Source: GM7GCV1 sp965222065 (lineage in GTDB: Bacteria; Pseudomonadota; Gammaproteobacteria; Pseudomonadales; GM7GCV1). Taken from it: a stretch of DNA of 64,000 bases. Under the pieces are notes generated by a model. The model saw nothing but the letters and a program-made list of their open reading frames with translations. It was not told the DNA's origin and did no database searches. Positions within the stretch are counted from its first letter, which is position 1. Each line of letters begins with the position of its first letter. Where the stretch lies: positions 1,674,001-1,738,000 of the forward strand of contig OZ244933.1 of assembly GCA_965222065.1 (NCBI GenBank). Direction: 5' to 3'. The position numbers were made by a program, and so were the translations under genes. Of this stretch, positions 17,517-24,807 are shown piece by piece.

Positions 17517-18422
17517 ATGGCAGCTGAAGGTACATATTACGTTCCTGAGCAAAGCAAACTGCCCATCATCGTTGGTTTGGCATTGGGGCTTTCTGCCTAT
17601 GGCGCCGGCCGGGTCATGATTGATGGCAGCTACGGAGCCTTGCTGGTAGGTATGATCGTTCTGTGGAGTGGCCTGGCTTATTGGTGGAATCTCGTTATCA
17701 AGGAAAATATGCAGGGTCTGGTCGATGACCAGCTCAAGCGTTCCTATGTCTGGGGTATCGGCTGGTTCATCTTCTCCGAAGTCATGTTTTTTGCGGCATT
17801 TTTTGGTGCCCTTTTCTATGTGCGAAATATTGCACTGCCAACCCTTGGCGGTTGGGAAATGGGTGTGGCCAACCCGGAAGAGTGGGGTGGTTTCAGTCCA
17901 TCCTGGCCTCTTATGGTGACGCCAGACCAGGCACTGAATGGTGAAGATGCAATCATGAAAGGCCCGGAACAGGCCATGACCTTTCCTGGCTGGAGCAATA
18001 TTTTCCATTGGCTACCCTTATGGGGCACGCTCATTCTGATGACTTCAAGCTGGACCGTGCATGTAGCACACCACGCGCTCAAGCATGGCGATAATCGCAA
18101 GAAGTTTAATCTTTGGCTGGGCGCTACGGTTGCCCTGGGTGCTATCTTCCTGTGTCTGCAAGTCTACGAATATTACGAGGCATACCATCATCTTGGCCTG
18201 ACTCTGCAGTCAGGAATCTACGGGACAACGTTCTTTATGCTGACAGGCTTCCACGGTGCACACGTCACCATGGGAACCATCATGTTGTTGATCCAGTTGA
18301 TCCGCTCGTTCAAGGGGCACTTTACCGAGAACGACCATTTTGGGTTTGAAATGGCATCCTGGTATTGGCACTTTGTGGATGTGGTTTGGGTGATGCTGTT
18401 CTTCTTCGTCTACATTCTGTAA
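17517..18422 (+). CDS. coxC: Cytochrome c oxidase subunit III
   Basis: Third core subunit, which stabilises the oxidase and its proton uptake. The 301-residue protein has seven membrane helices and the family blocks GWFIFSEVMFFAAFFGALFY and MLTGFHGAHVTMGTIMLL, ending with WHFVDVVWVMLFFFVYIL. An extended loop of about 90 residues after the second block (the GGWEMGVANPEEWGG region) is usual in the Pseudomonas-type subunit. It is the last structural gene of the first cox operon; a palindromic 80-base element follows. Confidence 0.96.
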   Translation: MAAEGTYYVPEQSKLPIIVGLALGLSAYGAGRVMIDGSYGALLVGMIVLWSGLAYWWNLVIKENMQGLVDDQLKRSYVWGIGWFIFSEVMFFAAFFGALFYVRNIALPTLGGWEMGVANPEEWGGFSPSWPLMVTPDQALNGEDAIMKGPEQAMTFPGWSNIFHWLPLWGTLILMTSSWTVHVAHHALKHGDNRKKFNLWLGATVALGAIFLCLQVYEYYEAYHHLGLTLQSGIYGTTFFMLTGFHGAHVTMGTIMLLIQLIRSFKGHFTENDHFGFEMASWYWHFVDVVWVMLFFFVYIL

Positions 18423-18440
18423 GGAGGCGCCCTTTTCCGC

Positions 18441-18520
18441 GACTTCTTCGTCAGAACCGTACTCGGACGCTTATGTATATTTATACACGCGCGCCCTCCG
18501 TGCGATTCTTCCTCGAATTC
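18441..18520. repeat. 80-base imperfect palindrome downstream of coxC
   Basis: An imperfect inverted repeat symmetric about 18480.5. The centre is TGTATA-TT-TATACA, and going outward the arms still match at many positions, ending in GACTTC on the left and GAATTC on the right. It lies between the coxC stop and the intrinsic terminator. It looks like an extragenic palindromic element or a structured 3' UTR; no second copy was noticed in the window. Confidence 0.5.
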
Positions 18521-18560
18521 ACGAAAAAATGACAGCCTCCAGGATCGGAGAACGGAAATA

Positions 18561-18588
18561 AAAACGGCCAGTAACACTGGCCGTTTTT
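18561..18588. terminator. Bidirectional intrinsic terminator after coxC
   Basis: Arms CGGCCAGT and ACTGGCCG around AAC, flanked by AAAA on the left and TTTTT on the right. It works for coxC on the plus strand and for the DUF2909 gene on the minus strand. Confidence 0.9.
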
Positions 18589-18612
18589 GTGTAGATAAAA
18601 GCGGGTGGGAGT

Positions 18613-18858
18613 TTATTCGTTGATCACTCGCTCGGGATGCAATTCGCGATCCCAGGGTGCCTGGCTACCTAACTGGCCGGTACCAATGCCATAGGCGATG
18701 GTGCCAATAAGCGCTGTTGCGAGGCTGATACGAATTAACAGCGCGTAGAGTACACGTTTGCGCTCGTTGCCCTTGTCTTTCACAAGGAACCAGAAGCCCG
18801 TGAAAAGGCTGGAAAGCATGGCAATAAGCAGGATAAAGACGATCAGTTTTAAAAGCAT
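18613..18858 (-). CDS. DUF2909-like twin-transmembrane protein
   Basis: An 81-residue protein with two hydrophobic segments (about 3-24 and 38-62) separated by a short charged loop KDKGNERKR, and a hydrophilic tail. The same small convergent gene lies between coxC and surf1 in Pseudomonas (PA0109 position), so it is part of the conserved cox locus, probably in assembly or as an accessory subunit; its role is unknown. It ends just before the shared terminator. Confidence 0.78.
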   Translation of the reverse strand: MLLKLIVFILLIAMLSSLFTGFWFLVKDKGNERKRVLYALLIRISLATALIGTIAYGIGTGQLGSQAPWDRELHPERVINE

Positions 18859-18947
18859 GGTCGATCTGAAATGAAAATTGGGCCGCTATTTAAACACAGC
18901 GGCGCGTTTGGCGGACCGAAATTAGTCAAACAATAGTTGAGACGGAG

Positions 18948-19700
18948 GTGCCGGGCACTTTGTCGAATCGGGTCAAATTTCAATGGCAGTGGGATTTTAA
19001 ATTCCTGCTTCTTGTGTGTGCGGTGCTGCCGCTCACTATCTCGGCTATTTTTTGGCAGCTGGATCGCGCCGCCCAAAAGCGGGAGATTCTTCGTCAACTG
19101 GATGAAGGGTTGGCAAGCCCGCCGGTACTCCTGGAAACCCTGCCTGACAGTGATCGAGTGCAAAACTATACCCAGGTAATTGTGGAAGGGCATTGGACAG
19201 AGCAGGTTTTTTTTCTGGACAACCGCACCCGCTATGGACGGGTGGGCTACGAAGTTGTTGGCGTGCTTGAAAGGGAAACCGGTGCACCGGTATTGGTAAA
19301 TCGGGGCTGGGTAGCTGCCGGGAATGACCGAAGCGTTTTGCCGGAGATCGACATACCTCCCGGAAGCCACCGGGTTGAAGGTTATCTATATCGATCAGCC
19401 CAGACGCCTATCGTGTTTGCCGAGCAGCAGTGGACGGGCGAATGGCCCGAACGAATCCAGGTGATAGATTTTGACTTGCTGACGGATCGTCTGGAAACAG
19501 AGCCATACCCTTTTGTTGTACGTATCAGTGCGGAGTCTCCACTAGCGTATCAGGCAGATTGGGTCATCGAACGCGAAGGGCCGGGAATGCACATTGGCTA
19601 TGCCATGCAATGGATGCTGATTTCACTGACGATAGTCATCATGTGTCTATTTGTGAACAGTAATCTCAAGGATTGGTTGAAATACCGCAAACAGAATTAG
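18948..19700 (+). CDS. SURF1-family cytochrome c oxidase assembly protein
   Basis: Inner-membrane assembly factor helping heme a insertion into oxidase subunit I. The 250-residue protein shows the two-helix SURF1 topology: helix near 17-36 followed by FWQLDRAAQKREIL, a periplasmic domain with NRGWVAAGNDRSVLP, and a C-terminal helix (AMQWMLISLTIVIMCLFV). The start is uncertain: GTG 18948 overlaps the GGAGG sequence, so TTG 18960, 11 bases after GGAGG, may be the real one. It is followed at 6 bases by the next gene. Confidence 0.9.
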   Translation: MPGTLSNRVKFQWQWDFKFLLLVCAVLPLTISAIFWQLDRAAQKREILRQLDEGLASPPVLLETLPDSDRVQNYTQVIVEGHWTEQVFFLDNRTRYGRVGYEVVGVLERETGAPVLVNRGWVAAGNDRSVLPEIDIPPGSHRVEGYLYRSAQTPIVFAEQQWTGEWPERIQVIDFDLLTDRLETEPYPFVVRISAESPLAYQADWVIEREGPGMHIGYAMQWMLISLTIVIMCLFVNSNLKDWLKYRKQN

Positions 19701-19706
19701 CAACAA

Positions 19707-20321
19707 ATGAACGATACAAATAAACCTCAGCAGCCCGCAGGCAAACAAAACCCCTGGCCGCTTTACATCATTATTGGCATGGTCGCCGGAGTACTGATTT
19801 TGGGCTATCTTCTGGCGCCCAAAACAGAAGAAGGCAAACTCGCCTGGATTGAAATACTGGGCACCACCAACAATGGTATTTTGCTGAACCCGCCTGTTGA
19901 GGTATCGCCAGAACAAATTCTGGGCCTGGACGGTCAGCCATGGTCAGCCATGCAGGATAGCACCTGGAAAATGGTACTTCTGGTACAGGGCGACTGTGGT
20001 GAGGACTGCACTGCCCGTATGCAAGAACTTCATGCCATGCGCATACGCCTTCAGCGCGATGCCAGCGAGTTAACCCTGGGATTGCTGGTTTCCGATACCG
20101 AATACCTGCCGGATGTTCCCGTTGCCGATGATATTCATGAGTTGCAGCTGGGAGGCACGGCGTTGCCAGACATGCTTGCCCGGACCAATGTCCCGGATTG
20201 GCAGCAACCGATGGTATTACTTATGAATCCCATCGACGTATTTATGCTCGCCTATTCACCGGAGCATACCGGTGTCGAGATTCTCGAAGATTTTGAGCAT
20301 TTGCTTAAGCTGGCGCATTAA
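19707..20321 (+). CDS. Membrane-anchored Sco-like protein of the cox locus (function unknown)
   Basis: A 204-residue protein with one N-terminal membrane helix (about 18-36) and a periplasmic domain. The block WKMVLLVQGDCGEDC with Cys97 and Cys101 mirrors the copper-binding C-x3-C motif and preceding strand of the Sco protein encoded three genes later, suggesting a diverged thioredoxin/Sco fold. I see no clear equivalent of the Sco histidine. It corresponds in position to PA0111 of Pseudomonas. A role in oxidase copper-site assembly is inferred from context only. Confidence 0.7.
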   Translation: MNDTNKPQQPAGKQNPWPLYIIIGMVAGVLILGYLLAPKTEEGKLAWIEILGTTNNGILLNPPVEVSPEQILGLDGQPWSAMQDSTWKMVLLVQGDCGEDCTARMQELHAMRIRLQRDASELTLGLLVSDTEYLPDVPVADDIHELQLGGTALPDMLARTNVPDWQQPMVLLMNPIDVFMLAYSPEHTGVEILEDFEHLLKLAH

Positions 20322-20358
20322 CGAGTTGCCAATAAAGGCATTATTAAGAGACCTCATC

Positions 20359-21417
20359 ATGAAATCGTTTTTTTCAAACCCTCTTCCTGGATTTCGCCTC
20401 GCGTTGATTGGTGTCGTACTCGCGGCGGGTGTCGTTGGCCTGGGTGCTTTCACCCGGCTGGTGCATGCTGGCCTGGGTTGTCCAGATTGGCCGGGCTGCT
20501 ATGGACACCTTCTTTGGCCTAACGAAGAACATGAAATTGCTGCGGCGAACGAGGCATTCCCGGATATGCCGGTGATTGATGGCAAGCCCTGGCCGGAAAT
20601 GGTTCATCGCTATTTTGCCGGTGGCCTGGCTCTGCTTATTTTGGCGATGGCCGTCAAGGCGATTCGTCACAGAGATCAGGAAAACTACCCATTTCGACAG
20701 CCACTCTTCATGTTGTTTTTGGTCATATGGCAGGCCCTGTTTGGCATGTGGACAGTGACGCTTAAACTTTGGCCCCAGGTAGTCACTATTCATCTGATGG
20801 GCGGCTTTGCCACCTTTGTCTTGATAGTGGTTATGGCGCAGCGGCTGTCCAGTTATCAATGGCGTTTGCCGGAAATCCAGCTGGAAAAAATTCATTCCCT
20901 GAAACCCTGGATTATCCTGGGTATTATTATCGTTGCCCTCCAAATCACGCTGGGCGGATGGGTGGCTTCCAATTATGCAGCTCTGGCCTGTCCGCCAAGA
21001 GAATTCCCTACCTGCTTTGGTTCTTATTGGCCTGAGATGGACTTCGTCCATGGCTTTAATTTTGCCCAGGACATTGGCCCCAACTACCTCGGTGGTTTAT
21101 TACATAATGAAGCGCGCGTCGCGATTCATTACATGCATCGTGTGGGTGCGTTGATAACTACCGTCTACTTGATTTTCCTTGCGGTAATTTGTTTTGCCCG
21201 TGGTTTTAAACCCCTGTCAACCTTGACGTCAGTAATGCTGGCTCTTCTGGCTGTTCAGGTGATTTTGGGCATCAGCAACGTTATGATGTCACTGCCTTTG
21301 TTCATTGCTGTTGCGCACAATGTTGTTGGTGCCTTTCTGCTGGCTGCAGTCTGTACCATGCTCACTCAATGCCAGCGTGCTCAAGGGTTGGAAACTCGGG
21401 AAACACAAGGGGAATAA
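20359..21417 (+). CDS. ctaA: Heme A synthase (COX15/CtaA family)
   Basis: Oxidises the C8 methyl of heme O to the formyl group of heme A. The 352-residue protein has about eight membrane helices in two four-helix halves, with TRLVHAGLGCPDWPGCYGHL after the first helix, conserved histidines in MVHRYFAG, TIHLMGG, HYMHRVGA and VAHNVVGA, and the second cysteine pair ACPPREFPTCFG. ATG 20359 with AAGAG upstream is preferred to the start at 20272, which overlaps the previous gene. It is followed at one base by ctaB. Confidence 0.95.
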   Translation: MKSFFSNPLPGFRLALIGVVLAAGVVGLGAFTRLVHAGLGCPDWPGCYGHLLWPNEEHEIAAANEAFPDMPVIDGKPWPEMVHRYFAGGLALLILAMAVKAIRHRDQENYPFRQPLFMLFLVIWQALFGMWTVTLKLWPQVVTIHLMGGFATFVLIVVMAQRLSSYQWRLPEIQLEKIHSLKPWIILGIIIVALQITLGGWVASNYAALACPPREFPTCFGSYWPEMDFVHGFNFAQDIGPNYLGGLLHNEARVAIHYMHRVGALITTVYLIFLAVICFARGFKPLSTLTSVMLALLAVQVILGISNVMMSLPLFIAVAHNVVGAFLLAAVCTMLTQCQRAQGLETRETQGE

Positions 21418-21418
21418 G

Positions 21419-22324
21419 ATGAGCGCAGAAGCGAGCGTATCCGCAACCTTCAGTGATTACCTGGAGCTTACCAAGCCCAGGGTAGTCGCTCTCATGATTC
21501 TTACATCGGTCATTGGCATGATGCTGGCTGTGCCGGGCATGGTGCCGCTGGATGCCCTCATTCTTGGAAACCTGGGTATCGCCCTGTGTGCCGGTTCTGC
21601 CGCCGCCATTAACCATCTGGTGGATCGTCAGGTCGATCTGAAGATGGCCCGCACCCGCAACAGGCCAGTCGCGACCGGTCGGGTCGATCCGATTCCAGCC
21701 AGCCTGTTTGCATTTGTCATCGGGGCAATTGGTACCTACATACTGGTTGCCTACGTGAACATGCTAACAGCCGTGCTAACACTTCTCTCGTTAGTGGGTT
21801 ACGCCGTGGTTTATACCCTGTGGTTAAAACGTGCGACCCCGCAAAACATTGTGATTGGTGGTCTGGCTGGCGCTGCACCACCCCTGCTAGGCTGGACGGC
21901 AGTCACCGGGGAAATTCATCCGCATGCGCTGCTCTTGGTATTGATTATATTTGCCTGGACACCACCGCACTTTTGGGCGCTGGCGGTACATCGACTGGAC
22001 GACTATCGGGAAGCCAAAATCCCCATGTTGCCGGTAACCCACGGTGAAAAATACACCAAACTCAATATCCTGCTTTACACCCTCATTATGTTTGCCGTGA
22101 CCATGCTTCCGTTTGTGTTTGGCATGTTCAGCTGGATCTACCTGACGGGCGCTGTGATCCTTGGGGGGATTTTCCTCTATTGGTCCATCGTCATGATTAT
22201 CGGCAAAAACCCGCAAGCCGGGATGAGCACCTTTAAGTATTCCATTTTGTATTTGATGCTACTGTTTGTTGTCATGCTGGCTGACCACTACATTTTGCCA
22301 CCGACCTATATCGCCCAGGCGTAA
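21419..22324 (+). CDS. ctaB: Protoheme IX farnesyltransferase (heme O synthase)
   Basis: UbiA-type prenyltransferase that adds a farnesyl group to heme B to give heme O, the substrate of CtaA. The 301-residue membrane protein starts ELTKPRVVALMILTSVIGM, has the Asp-rich NHLVDRQVDLKMARTRNRPV site, and the second site with TPPHFWALAVHRLDDY. ATG 21419 has AAGGGGAA directly upstream. An earlier in-frame start inside ctaA (21305) is not supported. It is also known as cyoE in some species. Confidence 0.95.
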   Translation: MSAEASVSATFSDYLELTKPRVVALMILTSVIGMMLAVPGMVPLDALILGNLGIALCAGSAAAINHLVDRQVDLKMARTRNRPVATGRVDPIPASLFAFVIGAIGTYILVAYVNMLTAVLTLLSLVGYAVVYTLWLKRATPQNIVIGGLAGAAPPLLGWTAVTGEIHPHALLLVLIIFAWTPPHFWALAVHRLDDYREAKIPMLPVTHGEKYTKLNILLYTLIMFAVTMLPFVFGMFSWIYLTGAVILGGIFLYWSIVMIIGKNPQAGMSTFKYSILYLMLLFVVMLADHYILPPTYIAQA

Positions 22325-22329
22325 TCCCT

Positions 22330-23001
22330 ATGTCAAATAAACCGTCACACGTTAGCGACGACACTCGAAAAGCCATTCGTAAAACAGCGGTAATTTCCGT
22401 TGTTGTTATTTTTGTTTTCGTGCTCGCCTTTTTCTGGAAAATTACCCAACCCCGGGCACTGCGAATATCTGAAATGCAGTCCAACGGCCTGATGTATTTC
22501 GAAACACCGCGTGAGGTATTGCCTTTTGAACTGGTGGATGATGAAGGCGAGACCTTTACCCGTGAAGACCTGGAAGGTAAATGGACCATGATTTTTCCCG
22601 GTTTTACGCATTGTCCGGATATTTGTCCGACCACTATGGCGCAACTGAGCCAAATGTGGGGCTATCTGGACGAAAGGCCAAAAGAAGACCTGCAGGTCAT
22701 CATGCTTTCGGTGGATCCAAACCGCGATACCGTAGATATCCTCAATCAGTACGTGAACTATTTTAATGAAGACTTTATCGGTCTTACCGGCAATCTGGGA
22801 ACCATTGCCGATCTCGCCACGCAGCTCAATATTGCCTTTGACATCATCAACCCGGATAACGCGCCCGACAATTATGATGTTGCCCACAGCGCCAATATCG
22901 TACTGGTGAATCCGGCGGGCAATTATCAGGGGTTTTTCCGACCGCCGTTTGATCCGGCGATATTAAAACTGAACTATCAGTCTGTTTGGGTTCAGAACTA
23001 A
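22330..23001 (+). CDS. SCO1/SenC-family copper chaperone
   Basis: Membrane-anchored thioredoxin-fold protein that delivers copper to, or reduces, the CuA site of oxidase subunit II. The 223-residue protein has one N-terminal helix (about 19-37), the copper-binding FTHCPDICP motif (Cys95, Cys99) and the distal ligand His186 in YDVAHSAN. It closes the surf1-ctaA-ctaB-sco assembly operon and is followed by a strong terminator. Confidence 0.95.
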   Translation: MSNKPSHVSDDTRKAIRKTAVISVVVIFVFVLAFFWKITQPRALRISEMQSNGLMYFETPREVLPFELVDDEGETFTREDLEGKWTMIFPGFTHCPDICPTTMAQLSQMWGYLDERPKEDLQVIMLSVDPNRDTVDILNQYVNYFNEDFIGLTGNLGTIADLATQLNIAFDIINPDNAPDNYDVAHSANIVLVNPAGNYQGFFRPPFDPAILKLNYQSVWVQN

Positions 23002-23063
23002 AGAATAACTAGCTGACCCGATCTGGCGGTGTGAAATCCCGCTTTAAATAATTAAGCGGAAAT

Positions 23064-23089
23064 AAAAAAGGCGCCTTTGGCGCCTTTTT
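23064..23089. terminator. Bidirectional terminator shared by both cox loci
   Basis: Arms GGCGCC and GGCGCC (self-complementary) around TTT, flanked by six A on the left and five T on the right. It ends the sco transcript on the plus strand and the coxMNOP-like operon on the minus strand. Confidence 0.92.
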
Positions 23090-23093
23090 GGGT

Positions 23094-23459
23094 TTAGTGA
23101 TGTAGCGGCATCTCCGGCCTTTCCGGGGCGACCCCGCCCAAAAAGTGGAACATGCGGCTGACCCAGGTGTACTCGGATTCGGCACCCATAATGGCAATAA
23201 AGATCAGCAGACACATGGGTGGAACCAGGATGGCCGTCACCAGTGCCAGTCGTTCCCAGGCCATATGCATGAAGATAGCGATAATGAAGCCAGCCTTGAG
23301 GAACATAAAGATCAATACCAGTGACCAGCGTAACCAGCCTTGGAATTGAATGTAGTCCACCATGTAGGAAAAAAAGCTGAGCACAAATAAAAGTACCCAG
23401 ACCTTAAAGTAGACGCCCAGTGGGTGCTGTTGGTGGCCTTCAGCCGTTGTTGATGACAT
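23094..23459 (-). CDS. Cytochrome c oxidase subunit IV family protein
   Basis: A 121-residue membrane protein with three hydrophobic segments (about 18-37, 44-64 and 74-95) and the family block LKAGFIIAIFMHMAWERL, where the helix-embedded MHM-x-E is typical of caa3-type subunit IV. It is the last gene of the second oxidase operon, 12 bases after the subunit III gene, behind a GGGAGA site. Its role is in stabilising the oxidase; it lacks redox centres. Confidence 0.9.
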   Translation of the reverse strand: MSSTTAEGHQQHPLGVYFKVWVLLFVLSFFSYMVDYIQFQGWLRWSLVLIFMFLKAGFIIAIFMHMAWERLALVTAILVPPMCLLIFIAIMGAESEYTWVSRMFHFLGGVAPERPEMPLHH

Positions 23460-23471
23460 AGCGAATTCTCC

Positions 23472-24143
23472 CTACCACAAGTAAAAGAAGGCGAAGATAA
23501 ATACCCAGACCAGATCCACGAAGTGCCAGTAAAGCCCGGCCACTTCGACAATGCCGTAGCCCCGTTCTTCGTAATGACCCTTGGCAACCTTGATGGCTAC
23601 GATGGTCAGGTATATGACCCCGATACTTACGTGAAAGCCGTGGAACCCTGTCACCATAAAGAAGATGGCGCCAAACTGGGGTGCACCCATTGGGTTACCC
23701 CAGGGGCGTACCCCTTCAGAGATCAGTTTGCTCCACTCGAAGGCCTGCATGCCGACAAAAGTCAGGCCCAAAAAGGCAGTGGCAAACATCAACAGGGCCG
23801 TAGCCTTTTTGTTGCCCCGGTATCCATAGTTCACTGCCATTGCCATGGTTCCGCTACTGGTAATCAGCACAAACGTCATGATGGCAATGAGGATCAGCGG
23901 AATATGATGGCCAAACAGGGTCAATGCAAAAACTTCACTGGTGGGCGGCCAGGGCACGGGCGTGCTCCAGCGCACAGTCATGTAGGCAATCAGGAAGCAG
24001 CTGAAGATAAAGGTATCCGACAACAGGAATATCCACATCATCGCCTTGCCCCAGGAGACGTCCTTGAACACCTCCTTGTCCGAGGACCAGTCCTGGGCAA
24101 TGCCTTTCATGCCGGGTTCGAGAGTAGTATTGACTCCTGACAT
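23472..24143 (-). CDS. Heme-copper oxidase subunit III (CoxP-like)
   Basis: A 223-residue five-helix subunit III with WIFLLSDTFIFSCFLIAYMTVRW near 33-55, FMVTGFHGFHVSIGVIYL and the C-terminal VEVAGLYWHFVDLVWVFIFA. It lacks the first two helices of the canonical seven-helix protein, as usual for this group. Position and family resemble coxP of the coxMNOP operons described in rhizobia. AGGGGAA precedes ATG 24143. Confidence 0.9.
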   Translation of the reverse strand: MSGVNTTLEPGMKGIAQDWSSDKEVFKDVSWGKAMMWIFLLSDTFIFSCFLIAYMTVRWSTPVPWPPTSEVFALTLFGHHIPLILIAIMTFVLITSSGTMAMAVNYGYRGNKKATALLMFATAFLGLTFVGMQAFEWSKLISEGVRPWGNPMGAPQFGAIFFMVTGFHGFHVSIGVIYLTIVAIKVAKGHYEERGYGIVEVAGLYWHFVDLVWVFIFAFFYLW

Positions 24144-24155
24144 TGGTAGTTTCCC

Positions 24156-24797
24156 CTAAATAATGTTGCAGTAGGCCGCGAGCAGCGCAATGGTTTCCGG
24201 TGGCCCGGCCAGAATGAAAAACAGAAGCAGCCAGAGTACAAACAGGAAATGCCAGAAAGTGGCACACATATCGGTTACTTTGGCGACCCGTTCCGGGGCT
24301 TTGCCTGACCATGCCCGACCCATGCAGGTGGACCAAAAAGTCAGTCCCAGTAGTAAATGTGCCCCGTGCAGGGCGGTTAGGACATAAAAGAAGCTGTTGG
24401 CCGGGTTCGTGTTCAGGTAATACCCGTGATCAAGCAGTTGCTGCCATACGGCAACCTGGCCGATCAAAAATGACACAGCGAACAGGCCAGCGAGCATCAG
24501 TCCCCGCAATATGCCGGTTTCCTTGCCTGCTTTAACCATGCGTCTTGCGTATTCGAAAGAGATACTGCTGCACAACAGCATGGCAGTGTTCAGCCACAGT
24601 TGGCTTCGATTGGATAGTGGGTTCCAGGGTTGTGAGAGCGTGTCCCAATCACCCACATTGGAGCGGATCAGGTAGGCGAGCATGAACAGCATAAACAGAG
24701 AGCTGGCTACCGCCAGAAGCACATAGAGTGCGACCTTTTCTGTCGTTAGGCCTTTAAAGCCGCCCATGGGGGGCAGGGTTCTTGCCGTTGTTTCCAT
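24156..24797 (-). CDS. Second subunit III-family protein of the operon (CoxO-like)
   Basis: A 213-residue, five-helix member of the same heme-copper oxidase subunit III superfamily as its neighbour (FYVLTALHGAHLLLGLTFW and ATFWHFLFVLWLLLFFIL), but with low identity to it. Two subunit III-type genes in a row are characteristic of coxMNOP-type operons. ATG 24797 has GGGGAGGA upstream; the longer frame to 24839 runs into coxN and is rejected. Whether both proteins sit in one complex is not known from sequence. Confidence 0.88.
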   Translation of the reverse strand: METTARTLPPMGGFKGLTTEKVALYVLLAVASSLFMLFMLAYLIRSNVGDWDTLSQPWNPLSNRSQLWLNTAMLLCSSISFEYARRMVKAGKETGILRGLMLAGLFAVSFLIGQVAVWQQLLDHGYYLNTNPANSFFYVLTALHGAHLLLGLTFWSTCMGRAWSGKAPERVAKVTDMCATFWHFLFVLWLLLFFILAGPPETIALLAAYCNII

Positions 24798-24807
24798 GTG
24801 TCCTCCC

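Noticed and set aside
16959..18008. 349-codon open frame on the minus strand opposite cox11 and coxC
   Set aside because: It is the antisense shadow of two certain genes, with His/Cys-rich, non-membrane composition and no ribosome site.
19045..19287. Minus-strand frame inside surf1
   Set aside because: Antisense shadow of a clearly conserved gene.
23523..24140. 205-codon plus-strand frame opposite the CoxP-like gene
   Set aside because: Shadow frame, highly charged with His and Gly runs mirroring membrane-helix codons on the other strand.
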